A stretch of DNA of 64,000 nucleotides from Lycorma delicatula (GCF_047948215.1 NC_134467.1:35555020-35619019); one strand, 5' to 3'. Numbered from the stretch's first letter, positions 44,982 to 56,593 are shown. Translations and numbers: made by a program. Notes: generated from the letters alone by a model not told the origin.

Positions 44982-45931
44982 TATATAGATTAAATGAACA
45001 CAATTGTAAGTTTGACAAAACATTAACATTACAAATTAAACATTAACATTACATCACAAATTTTAATCTTTCCCTTTTCCCAATTTCATTTTTACTATAC
45101 ACCCTTTACATTTTTCCTTTCCTTCCCCATTTCCATTTCTCCAATTTCCCTTTCCCCTTCAAAATTCCCGTTTTCCTTTTTTAATTTTTTTCTCCTTCCT
45201 CCTTTCCATTTCCTTTTCCCGTTTTCCCTATTTTATTTTTCCATTTTCCTCTTCTTCCCTTTTACTTGTTTCTATTTTTCCCTTTTCTGATTTTCCCCTA
45301 CACCCTTTTCCCCCGCACGTAACTCGGTTCAGCAGTTTTTTAGTCTATAGCGGACACACATATTGGAAACATTGAAATGGAATCGTAAAATATTTAATAT
45401 AGTGTGAGCTGCTTTTACGTCCTGCCTTTTTTGAAAAACAGATAGCTCTGTTTTTCAAAAAATGGATGTTTTTACCGGTCACAGGTGTGACATGTTAGGT
45501 ATATAAATAGTAGATACATAAAAATACCCGTGTATTCGAATGAAACGTTATGTCAAAATTTCAAAGCGATTGGTGAAGAACTTTCTGTGATTTAAGATTT
45601 TGAACAAACGAAACATTTACGTTTTTATTTATATAAATTTTATAACTTATATATTTTATTTTAATAATATTATATTACGTAAGCTCGAAGTGTGTGCGTT
45701 GGAAAATGAAATTAAAATTTTATAACTATCAAAAATGCTCTACTTTACCGGAATAACACTACGGGAAAATTTCGTTATGAAATTCTGTGACTTAACTACC
45801 CGGTAATGCTTATCTCCTAATATAATTTCATATATTTATTGATTTTCCTTTCTACTGTGTTTTAATTTTATGTAATATACTTAAAAATTTTAACGTAAAA
45901 TTAAAATGATAAATGTTATTTATGTATCAAA

Positions 45932-46441
45932 TTTTTTTTGGACCGCACAGTTCGGCTAGATGTTATTATGAGCCTTTGTATACCCGCACCCCACCGACTA
46001 ATACTCCTATCTCACTCTTTCTCCCCCACCGGGGCCGGTCCTGCAGTTAAACATTGCGCGGCCCCAAGATGTGTCCTTAGGGTCGGGAGGTCCAAACGTA
46101 ATGGGGCTCCCCGTACTTCCTCATCGTCAACCATCCGCACAAATGCAGACGCGCGACGGCTCCACAGGGAACTATCCTTTGCCCCTTCACCATTAGGTTG
46201 CGTTCTTCGCCTGAATCTCAGGTCTTTTATACGCAACTCTGATTCTTTGTTGGGTGATCTTCAATCCTCTTGTCTGATCATGCCGACAGCTGGCATTCGT
46301 AGATAGTGTGCTCAACGGTACCTTTAAGATCGCAGTACCTGCGTAGTGGAGACGCTCTCTTGCCAAATCGATGCAGGTAGGCTACAAACTCGCCATGCCC
46401 AAAAAGGGGATATAGAAATCTACCTCACCCAGCTCTAATTG
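45932..46441 (-). mobile_element. R1-like LINE, C-terminus and 3' UTR
   Basis: The minus strand from 46440 reads ELGEVDFYIPFL, shifts frame, then GHGEFVAYLHRFGKRASPL, RRYCDLKGTVEHTIYECQLS and a stop at 46280-46278. This is the terminal CCHC-type finger region of an R1-clade ORF2 (one expected Cys is Arg). The 3' UTR follows to a T-run at 45931-45939 that represents the poly(A). The 3' UTR matches 25105-25310. Confidence 0.82.
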
Positions 46442-46493
46442 TACTCATAAATCTATTCTCAAATTTCTCAAATTTCTCAAATTGAAAATTTGA

Positions 46494-46823
46494 TATAACT
46501 ATGACAAATACAAGTGTAATAAGTCTACGAACTTCAAATACTGGAGAATTTTATTCGGCTACAGTTGCGAAAATGAATTAATTATAGGAGTTACTCAATT
46601 TCACCAAAAAATAAAGATTGGTGAAATATTAATATTCCTTAAGAGAAAACTAGTAAAGTATGATGAACAAATTGCTCGATTGAAGGAACAGAACCATCAT
46701 AAACTATTACTTATTTTGTATGGTGACTTAAATGTGAATATTTCTGCCAAAAAATCAGAAATCAGTTCAAACATTCAATTTATCGATGAACAGTCAACCG
46801 GTGCAAGCTACAACAAATCATGA
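46494..46823 (+). pseudogene. Apurinic-type endonuclease fragment of a LINE or Helitron
   Basis: About 109 codons are open to a TGA at 46821. From 46560 the frame reads YSCENELIIGVTQFHQKIKI, FLKRKLVKYDEQIARLKEQ, LLILYGDLNVNISAKKSE. The GDLNVN word corresponds to the conserved GDFN motif of exonuclease-endonuclease-phosphatase domains. That domain nicks target DNA in LINEs, and a related one is fused to some animal Helitron proteins. No initiating Met and no downstream RT are present. It is a fragment, possibly of an element not otherwise seen in the window. Confidence 0.55.
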
Positions 46824-46854
46824 TACACAACCATTGCTGTTTGGTATTTCGTTG

Positions 46855-47500
46855 TACGAAGTAAAGGAACTTTCTGATCGGTAAAAATTTCGGTTTTCAG
46901 ATTCCAACGGAATGTACATTTTCACTAGTTTCGGAGTGATTTTAGTACGTACGTATGTATCTCGAATAACTAAAAACCGTAGGATGTTGAAATGTTCGAT
47001 TTAGGACTGTTGTTACATCTAGTAGTGCACCTCTCCTTTTGATTGCAATTGACTGAACCAAAAGTGTCCAAAAAAATCCCAAAATCCGAAAAATTGGATT
47101 TTGGGCTTTTTCTTAACTGCAGTAATAAGCCCTCACTGAGAGATTTTCAAACATATAACATAAGTGGTACATATTTTCATTGGTTCCTGAGTTATAACCA
47201 AATCAAATTTTAATTAATAAAATATTTGGATCTAGGGGAAGGCATATCGTTTCGAATCAGACTTCATCTCCTTTCTTTTAAGTGTTTTTTTTTTTTTTTT
47301 TTAATTTAAATATATTGATTTATTAATAATTATTACCCTCTCATTGTAATAATAAAAAATAAGTTTTTTTATCAGAAGTTTTTAATGAAATAAAATTTTA
47401 CGTACTTTCATTTTAAAAACATGTGTACATATAATTTATTAAGCGGACAACGACGTCATGTGGTGTCCACATCAGATTTTTTAAAGAATATTAAACAAAA
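46855..47500 (+). repeat. W-family repeat, near full length
   Basis: Starts TTCGTTGTACGAAGTAAAGG and contains the AATCCCAAAATCC / GGATTTTGGGC hairpin at about 47076-47110 and CATATCGTTTCGAATCAGAC. Ends with ATGTGGTGTCCACAT at 47458-47472 (6-bp stem, 3-base loop) and CAGATTTTTT. Confidence 0.8.
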
Positions 47501-48021
47501 GATAGTCTCAAACATTTCTATCCTACTTCAATTACCACAAACCTATAATTACTATGATAGAATACGATGATTAACTTCAATGTTACGTTTACATTTTTCT
47601 ATGTTTTACATAAATAAATATCTTTTATAATATATTTATTTCATTGTTAGTTCATATTTCTTCATAACAAAAAAATTTTTCATTTGTGATATTGCGTATA
47701 CGTTATTTTTCATCATTAATAAAATTCATATTATTAATAAAAAAGTAAATAAGAAATATGAGTTAATAATGAACTGAACCTATTACAAAATATATAGTAC
47801 GTGGTAAGGACAGTGAAGGAATCAGCTAGCGCGTGACGCTCATTTTTGCTCAGTTAATTCTCTATCCTGAAGCCTTCGTTAAGAAGTTTCGCTTCAAAAA
47901 ATTAAAAACAAAGTACGGTCACTTCTTATTGGTGTTTATCGTATAATGCTAAGAACCAGCAGAAATACTTTTTTTTTCTTTTCTTTTTCTTTGATCTCTA
48001 CCTAGTGACTTGAGAGGGCAG
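47501..48021. other. AT-rich spacer ending in a splice-acceptor-like tract
   Basis: The stretch 47970-48005 is pyrimidine-rich and ends TTGATCTCTACCTAG, a good 3' splice-site match. It precedes an open frame. Nothing else is recognised. Confidence 0.4.
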
Positions 48022-48324
48022 ATGGCCGCGCAACCAGTACGCTGCTGTGAGTACAGTAGGATTCAGAACTTTGCTTACAACGCTTTCTCATGCTATACAA
48101 TGTACAACGATGATCCCTGGCCTGGTCGAGGACAATTCGCTAATTCATCAAATCATTTGCAACTTGTTTTATTCAGGGTTTTTTTTTGCGCAGATCTTTT
48201 AATCTTTCACTTAATAGAACGTTGCCTAAAGAAGAGTTTATGCGGCAAGCGATCTGGGTCTTATTTGGAAAATTACCAAACCGTTAGGGAAAAATACATT
48301 TTTACCCGTACGAAGGAAGAGTAA
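48022..48324 (+). CDS. Orphan 100-codon ORF, candidate exon
   Basis: The ATG at 48022 lies in the context GGCAGATGGCC (A is not at -3, but G is at +4). It is open for 100 codons: a Cys/Tyr-rich start (VRCCEYSRIQNFAYNAFSCY), a middle hydrophobic run (LQLVLFRVFFCADLLIFHLI) that could be one membrane segment, and a Lys/Arg-rich end. The frame is also open back to 48010 and beyond the AG at 48004-48005, so it could be an internal or terminal exon. It matches none of the repeat families in the window and its composition is less AT-rich. I recognise no family. It could be part of an unknown transposon, a non-coding RNA, or chance. Confidence 0.3.
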   Translation: MAAQPVRCCEYSRIQNFAYNAFSCYTMYNDDPWPGRGQFANSSNHLQLVLFRVFFCADLLIFHLIERCLKKSLCGKRSGSYLENYQTVREKYIFTRTKEE

Positions 48325-48439
48325 CCAGATATAACTAATATTTTTTTAAGATGGAGATCGACTACTTTGAAATCCGCATTCTCATAAATCACTCAAAGTT
48401 TTTAGTCTTATACGGACTAAAACGTTGTTCTGAAGAACA

Positions 48440-49065
48440 TACAATATAGTGATATTATACAAGGAAGAATTGTAATCGCGAAAAATTTCGTTTTTCAGAT
48501 TTCAACGGAAATATCAATTTTGACTAGTTACTTCGTAACATCAGTACTTAAGAATATATCTCGTATAACTTAAAAACGATTAGCAGTAGAATAATGAAAT
48601 TATGGATTTAGAATGTTGAAACATCTAGTTGTGCACCTTCCCTTTTGGTTGCAATCGAATGGACAAAAAGTAACCAAAAAAAGCCCAAAATCCAAAACGT
48701 TTGAATTTTGGACTTTTTCTTAACTGCAGTAATAAGCCCACATTGCGAGAATTTCAACGATATATCATAAGTGGTACTTATTTTCATTGGTTCCAGAGTT
48801 ATAGCCAAATAAAATTTAAATTAATGAAATATTTCGATCTGAGAGGAAAACGCGTAGGTTCGAATCAGACTTCATCTCCTTTCTTTTAATTTTTTTTTTT
48901 TTTTTTTAATTTAAATATATTGATTTGTTAATAATTATTAACCTATCTTTGTAAAAAAAAAAAGGTTTTACAATAAATAATAATTCAGTAATAAAAAAAA
49001 TATATATAATTTAATAGGCGTAAATATAAATCATGTGGTATCCACATGAGATTTTTAAACAATTT
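48440..49065 (+). repeat. W-family repeat, near full length
   Basis: Contains ACAAGGAAGAATTGTAATCG at the start, the hairpin AAAAAAGCCCAAAATCC / GGACTTTTTCT, and the terminal ATCATGTGGTATCCACATGA near 49032-49051. A minus-strand frame at 48608-48808 has a counterpart in the copy at 24841-25032. Confidence 0.8.
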
Positions 49066-49129
49066 AAAAAAAAACCCTTAATTTTTATTCATAATTTATA
49101 TTTTAATAACTTATGAGTTTAATGAACTC

Positions 49130-49249
49130 AAGTGGGTCCAGGCTAGACAAGCAGGGTGAGCGAATCGATCCTTGACTGATCAAATATCCACTGACCGTGA
49201 AGGGAAACGGAAGTAACCACATAGCGCGGGCGAAGCCGTGTTGGGGATG

Positions 49250-49308
<59 letters not shown>

Positions 49309-49615
49309 TTGATAAAACAATTATTCAGTTAAATTTAAACTTTTCTTAGTTCACTGAAAAAGTCAAAATATATATATAATATAAGTGAACGATGTAAATG
49401 TCATAACAAAACTGAAACATCAATTTTCTTATATTACACGTTGCGATCTCATATTTCAAGGAATTTAATAGAAAAAAAAATAATATGATAAAGAAATAGG
49501 ATACAAAAATAAAACAGCTTATTTTTCGACGTATCTCAATATTATAATAATAAATATGTATATATATATCTATATATATATATATATATATTAGCATCCC
49601 CGACACGGCTTAAAT
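49130..49615. repeat. Inverted pair of Helitron-like ends around (AT)n
   Basis: GCGCGGGCGAAGCCGTGTTG then GGGATGCTAAT at 49224-49254 is mirrored by ATTAGCATCCCCGACACGGC at 49590-49610. (AT)n tracts (49254-49306 and about 49557-49590) lie inside. The left end resembles a Helitron 3' terminus of the CTAA|T type. Confidence 0.45.
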
Positions 49616-50089
49616 AAAAATGGTATAAGAAGATGAAACGTCATGAGTAGAAAGTATGGTAGTGGTAGAGGTATTAGTGAAATCAAGAGATAAACGTTTA
49701 TATTTGAATAATATCGGTAGAATTATCTTTGTTTTTGACATGAAAATATAATAGTTCATCATTTTACTGATATGCAAACAAGAATTAAATAAAAGATAAA
49801 AATAGTTTATAAAAATGAAAGTTTGTCTTGCGGTTCTGAAAAAAAGATTTAAACATAAAAGTAATCATAAAAAATACAAATTTAAAAAAAAAATCGAAAA
49901 AGTTAATTACACAAAAAACATACAAAAATAAAATTTCCATTTTTATATATAAAAAAACGATATGTGGAATAAATTAACACTTGATAACAAAATTGTTGGG
50001 TTCCTTTGTTAGTCTAGTGTCTCGAAAAGAAGCAAATATTTTTATACAGAGAGTATTACAAACTTTTCCAGGTATTTTAATAATCTATT
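49616..50089. other. AT-rich stretch without genes
   Basis: No recognised frame or shared repeat is visible. Confidence 0.45.
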
Positions 50090-51180
50090 CTATTCGTTAA
50101 AATATTGGAAAAATTTCATAATAAATATATGTACTAAAGTATTTCGTTTGCGACTTCTAACTAGTGAAAAAGGTACTTACGTATTATGGCCACCGCAGCT
50201 ACAGCTTTATTTAAAAACAAAGTAGTCAATCGGATTTCGGTGGAAATTGGGTCCATATAGAGTTTAACATAGATTAAAAACAGTCTCTTTATTAATTTTA
50301 ATAAATGGTTATTTATTTTATAAATATATATCAAAGTTAACCTACGCTCGCTAACCTTGACTGGAACTAATTAACAGGAGTGTTTTGATTATTTAAATAA
50401 TAAATAATTGAAATAATTATTGAATTTATTAAATAAATACTCAAAAAACTACGGTGTTAATTAGTCAAGGTTAGCGAGCGTAGGTTAAGTTTGGTTAAAT
50501 TATATTTATAAAATAAATAAATATAAATAACCATTTATTAAAATTAATAAAGAGACTGTTCATTTTCCACCGAAATCCGATTGATTACTTTGTTTTTAAA
50601 TGAAGCCGTGAAAAATTTCATTCGGATTTCAGCTATCCGGATAAAATGAAGTCGTACTGAAACTGTTAGGACGTTAATTAAGAGTCAGCATTAGTGATTT
50701 CTTATGACTACTGACCTGAAAAATTGAAAAAAATAGGTCTAAAAACCGTATCTGCAGTAGTTATAGAGAAATTTAGGGTGAAAACCAATAAATGGGGTAA
50801 AAAAATCCTTTTTTTTTATATATTTGATCTACAATAACTTTGTTAAATTGGTAATAAGCAAATAAAACTTTGAGAGATTTTAATTGAAACAAAATGCTCT
50901 TACAAAATTTAAATAAAACAAAGAAAAGTTGGAAAATATTCGAAATTTATTTAGAAACATTACAATAAACAATTGGGTACGTACTAGTTTTAACAAATGT
51001 TCAAAAATGAGGATAATAATGAAATAATGTGCTAAAAAATTTTGTACGATCTCATTTCACCGGTGTAGCTGTAATCCGGGTAAAATCTTTCATTAGCCGT
51101 AACTCGCAAACGAAGTATTTTAGCACATATGTTACTTATTGAAATTTTCCAATATTTTCACGAGTAGAAAAGGGAAAAAA
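50090..51180 (-). repeat. X-family repeat, split by a foldback element
   Basis: 50090-50171 (CGTTTGCGACTTCTAACTAG) and 50608-50950 continue one inverted X copy. At about 51040-51130 an X segment occurs in the opposite sense (TCATTTCACCGGTGTAGCTG), so the region is a rearranged pair. Confidence 0.65.
50172..50607. mobile_element. 436-bp foldback element with long inverted repeats
   Basis: The arms 50200-50385 and 50430-50605 are inverted copies sharing TTTAAAAACAAAGTAGTCAA-type sequence, GTCTCTTTATTAATTTTAAT, and AACCTACGCTCGCTAACCTT. An exact 8-bp duplication GTGAAAAA flanks it (50164-50171, 50608-50615). It interrupts an X repeat. No coding frame. The 8-bp duplication fits hAT-type integration, but the outermost bases are not TIRs. 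Confidence 0.75.
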
Positions 51181-51289
51181 AATCCCAGGAGAACGGCGTG
51201 ATACGCTCTGTATATGCGCATATATACTATGAGAAGCAATCGTAACAATTATATGTTGCCTAACGTAAGCCGTAACTAAAAATAAACAT

Positions 51290-51950
51290 GTGGACACCAC
51301 ATGACTTTATGGTATGCGTTTTAAATTACGTACACCAATTTCAAAAAAGAAAAGGACATAACATTTTATTTCACTAATAACTTCTGATTTTTCAATATTT
51401 AAAAAAATATTTTTTTATTGTTATTTAATTATTACTTATTGAAAAACGTTTTTACAATCAGACGTTAATAATTATTAATAAATCAATATATTTAAATTAA
51501 AAACAAGAAAATAAAATCGGATTCGAATCGATGTCCCTTCCCCTTGTAAGAGCAAATATTTCATTAATTAAAATTTCATTTGACTATAACTCTAGAACCA
51601 ATGAAAATAAATACCACTTATGGTATGTCGTTTAAAAGCTCTCAATGAGGGCTTAATACTGCAGTTAAGAAAAAGTAAAAAATCCAATTTTTTTTTTGGA
51701 TTTTGGGCTTTTTTGGTCCTGTTGATTGCAATCAAAAGGGGAGGTGCGCAACTAGATGTTACAGCAGTCCTTTAAATCAAAAATTTCTTCATTCTACAAC
51801 TAATAGTTTTTGAGTTATGCGAGATACATAAGTATGTACGTACAGACCTCACACCAAAACTAGTCAACATGGATTCAGGGATGGTCAAAATGGATATTTC
51901 CGTTGAAATCTGAAAACCGAAAATTTCACGATCACAATACTTCCTCTATT
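51290..51950 (-). repeat. W-family repeat, inverted copy
   Basis: Starts with the inverted terminal hairpin CATGTGGACACCACATGA (51289-51306) and ends TTCACGATCACAATACTTCC. The internal hairpin and the CGATTCGAATCCGA-type word are preserved on the minus strand. Confidence 0.8.
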
Positions 51951-53654
51951 TCTACAAGAAAATAAAAAATGGCACAACCAATTTAAAAAATAAATAATAA
52001 TAATAATAAGCAACCTATGTCAAGTTTATTTGTAAAATTAGGAATGAATTGCTTTATCATTACTTTTATCAAAAGACTCAAATACATTGTTTCATATTAG
52101 AATTCAACGCTCACGAAACTGCAAATTAATAACACAAATCTATATGTAACAAATTATTGAGTAATTAAAATCATTACTTCCAGAGAAAGCAACTCTGGTC
52201 GAAGTATATTAGAATCGTTAGAATGGTTACAGCTAATATAAATAATAAAAAAATCCTTTTCGGCACGCTAAAAGGAGGAGGTAGATTTCACCGGTGCTAA
52301 GTAGGGGATAAAAAAGATTTCTGTACATATGTGTTGGTAAAATTATTAAACATTCCAAAAATATTGGATTCGAATCCCTATCTGGCTAGCAATTTTTATT
52401 TCAATATAAAATTGTCCATTGGATATTCTCAAATATTCATTCTTATGTAGTAGATTAATTGTTTGCTAAATAAATTTATTTATTATATTAAAAAAAATTA
52501 CGATGAAAAAATTATTTATAAAAGAGTCCTGTGAGTATTTCGTGATACACCTGTATATATAAGCATACAAATCGTTTATCTACCTATTTAATTTGTTTTT
52601 TCCGTTCTAGATAAAGATACAGTGAAATCTACTGATTCGCGTTTCCCGCATTCGCAATATTATTTGCGATGTCTTTTCTATATTCGCGGCTAAAATTTTC
52701 CGTATTTACGTAAATTACATTATGTAGTCACATTAAAAAAAAAATATATTAAACGATTTAATGGTGCAGGTAGAGTATAAATGCAAAAATGTAGATGATA
52801 CAATCAATGGAAAACAGTTATTGTAATACCGTTTTTTAATTCTGTATATACCGTAGTGAATTTTTAAATCAAACAGTTCGGTAATTGCTTACGAGTAAAT
52901 TACGAGTAACTTAATTGCTTACGAGAAATTACGAGTAAATTTACGAGTAAATTACAAAATATATTGTACGTTGTCAAATATTTTTTGTGTAGTATACCTA
53001 TGTAATGTATAAAACCAGTACTTATGTGACCTTCCGTATTTCATCAATAACGTCGTCCGATGTACGTATGATTTTTTTTCATTTTACATAAAAACTTAAC
53101 CATTCTTTGTTACATGAGTATTAGTTCCGTTCTACACTCGCGGCATTTTTACGCTCTAACCCTCGCGAATAACGAGATTTTACTGTATATCCTGATCGAC
53201 AAGAATTTATGTGTGTGTGAGCGGCCGCACACAGACATAATTGTACAAATAATCAAACTATATTCATAATTAGAAAACATTTGAGTTTCAGACAGTTAGA
53301 TATCAATTTTACAACATAACAAAATCAAATAGAAACCAGAGTTTCCCAATTATATACAGATTTGACTAACTCACGTATAATCAGGTAAAATAATAGTAGT
53401 TACATTGTTATTTAACTGTTCCTGTACATCCAAATCAAAATACATTTATAACCATTAGAATCGACCAAATAAACACTTGAAGCACAGTCTACAAACGTTT
53501 ACTTAATAATAATTCGTGTTCAGTTTAGTTTATTGGTGGTTAATATTATTATTATTGTTGCTGAAATTATTGCAAAAGTTATTTTATAAGTTACCTAGTA
53601 TTAATTTCATAATTAAATCTAGTTATGTTTTAATTATACTGATTATAGCAAACT
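51951..53654. other. AT-rich stretch with a short tandem array
   Basis: Variants of TTACGAGTAAA repeat about six times at 52886-52955. A tRNA-like B-box word (GGATTCGAATCCC) occurs near 52367 without a clear A box. No gene is recognised. Confidence 0.5.
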
Positions 53655-53670
53655 ATTATTTATATTATAT

Positions 53671-54962
53671 GTACAGTATATTATTTATATACAGAGTGGA
53701 GGAAGTGTTATATATTATTTATATCTATATTATTTATATAGAGGAGAGTGGAGGAAGTGTTAGGAGAAGACCAATTTGGTTTCAGGAAAAGTATAGGGAC
53801 AAGGGAAGCAATTTTAGGCTTCAGATTAATAGTAGAAGGAAGATTAAAGAAAAACAAACCGACATACTTGGCGTTTATAGACCTAGAAAAGGCATTTGAT
53901 AACGTAGACTGGAATAAAATATTCAGCATTTAAAAAAAATTAGGGTTCAAATACAAAGATAGAAGAACAATTGCTAATATTTACAGGAACCAAACAGCAA
54001 CAGTAACAATTGAAGAACATAAGAAAGAAGCCGTAATAAGAAAGGGAGTCCGACAAGGATGTTCCCTGTCTCCGTTACTTTTTAATCTTTACATGGAACT
54101 AGCAGTTAATGATGTTAAAGAACAATTTAGATTCGGAGTAACAGTACAAGGTGAAAAGATAAAGAGGCTACGATTTGCTGATGATATAGTAATTCTAGCC
54201 GAGAGTAAAAAGGATTTAGAAGAAACAATGAACGGCATAGATGAAGTCCTACGCAAGAATTATCGCATGAAAATAAACAAGAACAAAACAAAAGTAATGA
54301 AATGTAGTAGAAATAACAAAGATGGACCACTGAAAAGTGAAAATAGGAGGAGAAAAGATTATGGAGGTAGAAGAATTTTGTTATTTGGGAAGTAGAATTA
54401 CTAAAGATGGACGAAGTAGGAGCGATATAAAATGCCGAATAGCACAAGCTAAACGACTAAACGAGCCTTCAGTAAGAAATAAAATTTGTTTACATCAAAA
54501 ATTAATTTAAATGTCAGGAAAAGATTTTTGAAACTGTATGTTTGGAGTGTCGCTTTATGTGGAAGTGAAACTTGGACAATCGGAATATCTTAGAAGAAAA
54601 GATTAGAAGCTTTTGTAATGTGGTGCTACAGTAGAATGTTAAAAATCAGATGGGTGGATAAAGTGACAAATGAAGAGATGTTGCGGCAAATTAATGAAGA
54701 AAGAAGCATTTGGAAAAATATAGCTAAAAGAAGAGACAGACTTAAAAGGCCACATACTAAGGCATCCTGGTATAGTCGCTTTAATATTGGAAGGACAGGT
54801 AGAAGGGAAAAATTGTGTAGGCAGGCCACGTTTAGAATAAGTAAAAAAAATTGTTGGGGATGTAGGAAGTAGAGGGTATACTGAAATGAAACGACTAGCA
54901 CTAGATAGGGAATCTTGGAGAGCTGCATCAAACCAGTCAAATGACTGAAGACAAAAAAAAAA
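53671..54962 (+). mobile_element. LINE-A with perfect 16-bp target duplication
   Basis: ATTATTTATATTATAT at 53655-53670 is repeated exactly at 54963-54978. The 5' junction is complex: about 70 bp of AT filler includes a first GAGTGGAGGAAGTGTTA (53695) before the real start GAGTGGAGGAAGTGTTAGGA at 53746. The RT region has QFGFRKSIGTREAILGF, LAFIDLEKAFDNVDW, a frame change in an A-run at about 53932, IRKGVRQGCSLSPLLFNLYM and LRFADDIVILAES. Further frame changes occur near 54333, 54460 and 54740. It ends GACTGAAGACAAAA. It is dead, though young by its exact duplication. Confidence 0.92.
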
Positions 54963-54987
54963 ATTATTTATATTATATCATTAATTT

Positions 54988-55700
54988 CTTACTTCCTTGT
55001 ACAAAGTAAAGGACGTATTGTGTTCGCGATAAATTTCGGTTTTCAGATTTCAAAGGAAATATCCATTTTGACCATCCCTGAATCCATTTTCGGCGTGACG
55101 TCTGTACGTATCTCTCGCATAACTCAAAAACGATTATCCGTTGAATGTTGAAATTTTGACTATTATAACACCTAATTGTTCACCTCCTCTTTTGATTGCA
55201 ATCGACTGGACCAAAAGTGTCCAAAAAAGTTAAAAATCCCCAAAACATTGAATTTTGGTTTTTTTCTTAACTGCAGTAATATGCTATCATTGAGAGCTTT
55301 TCAGTGATATATCATAAGTGGTAATTATTTTCATTGATTCCAGCGTTATAACTTAATTAAATGTTAATTAATGAAATATTTAAATCTTGTAAGGAAAAGG
55401 CACATCGGTCACATCCGAATCAGACTTCATTTCTTTTTTTTATTTATTTCTTCTTAATTTAAATATATTGATTTATTAATAATTATTAACCTCCGAATGT
55501 TAAAAAATCATTACGATAAATAATAATTCAATAATAACAATAAAAAAAAATAATAAATAAATGAATAAAATATCACAAGTTATTAATGAAATAAAATTTT
55601 ATGTTTTTTCATTTTAAAAAAATGTGTGTATGTAATTTAATAGGCGTACAAGGAAGTCATGTGATGGCTACAAAAGATTTTTTGAAAAATATTAAAGTAA
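54988..55700 (+). repeat. W-family repeat, full length
   Basis: Starts ACTTCCTTGTACAAAGTAAA and ends with GCGTACAAGGAAGTCATGTG then the weakened terminal hairpin and AGATTTTTT. The start word ACTTCCTTGTAC and the near-end word GTACAAGGAAGT form a 12-bp inverted repeat, possible short TIRs. Confidence 0.8.
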
Positions 55701-56574
55701 GGATTATCAAAAAAAGTGGATTTTTTTAATATTTTATTTATTATGATTAATTTTAGATTCGGTTTTAATTGTAAATCAGATCTAAATTTTAATTTTTTTA
55801 AATATTTTTTTTTTTCTACAGAAATTAGAAAGGGTGCCCAAAAATTTTTTTAATGGTTTGAAAGCTTATGATGTAGAAAATTTAATAAAAAAAAAAAAAA
55901 AAAACTGCTATTAACTCATTTTCCGAAACATGATGTAGCTAAAATATCTATATAAATATCTATCTATATATATATATATATAATAAATATATATATAAAG
56001 TAAGTTTTTTGGAGAAGAGAAATTAATATTAAATAAATATTTTTAATAATTTGTGATCTTGATGAAAAACGTAATTTTTTTTAGAAAATCATTTAGCTAA
56101 ATTCCCCCAGTAAAAATTTGAATTTTTTTTCAGCTCTAAACCACTCCACATTTTTCAAAATTTAATTCATTCCTTCCCTGGCGAAGGTAGTACCTGTCTA
56201 CCAAGTTTGAAGAAAATAGGTCAACAGGACCATGAGTCAAACAGGACAATAAAACACAGGAACAAACGGACTTCGTATGACAAAAACAGATTTTTTGATA
56301 TAGGAGCGCACTGGAATAAAATATTTTTTCCCCAGATTATTTACAAATTATTTAAATCTATTTCGTTTTTAATGTAAATTTAAGGCAATTTAAGGCTGCT
56401 ATGGCGGTATATATTGCTAGCGCTGCGAAAGTAAGACTAGTAGTTAGGTTTGTAAGTTTTAAAATCTATTGATTTAAAAATATTTTATGTTATTTTTGAT
56501 TACTTAATAAAATTAAAACCTTTCTTTCAATTTTCAGTATTAATAATGAATTAAATACATTCACAAATACACAC
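55701..56574. other. AT-rich stretch without genes
   Basis: Homopolymer-rich, with no recognised frame or shared repeat. Confidence 0.45.
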
Positions 56575-56593
56575 ACATACAAACACACACTCA

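Larger units (their letters stand above)
43579..45637 (-). mobile_element. Hel-1 Helitron split by a Tc1-like element
   Basis: On the minus strand it runs from about 45637 (ATATAAATAAAAACGTAAAT) to CTAG at 43582-43579, with A at 43578 as the expected flank. Removing the 1,311-bp insertion leaves 748 bp, matching the 740 bp of the copy at 552-1291. The 5' TC has mutated. The pyrimidine tract (plus strand) lies at about 45065-45315. Confidence 0.85.

Noticed and set aside
45938..46306. 122-codon plus-strand frame with Arg/Pro-rich sequence
   Set aside because: It lies antisense to the R1-like LINE 3' end, whose minus-strand protein is recognisable.
53516..53899. 127-codon frame starting with a hydrophobic segment
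   Set aside because: The hydrophobic part is AT-rich flank and filler, and the rest is LINE-A in the wrong frame.
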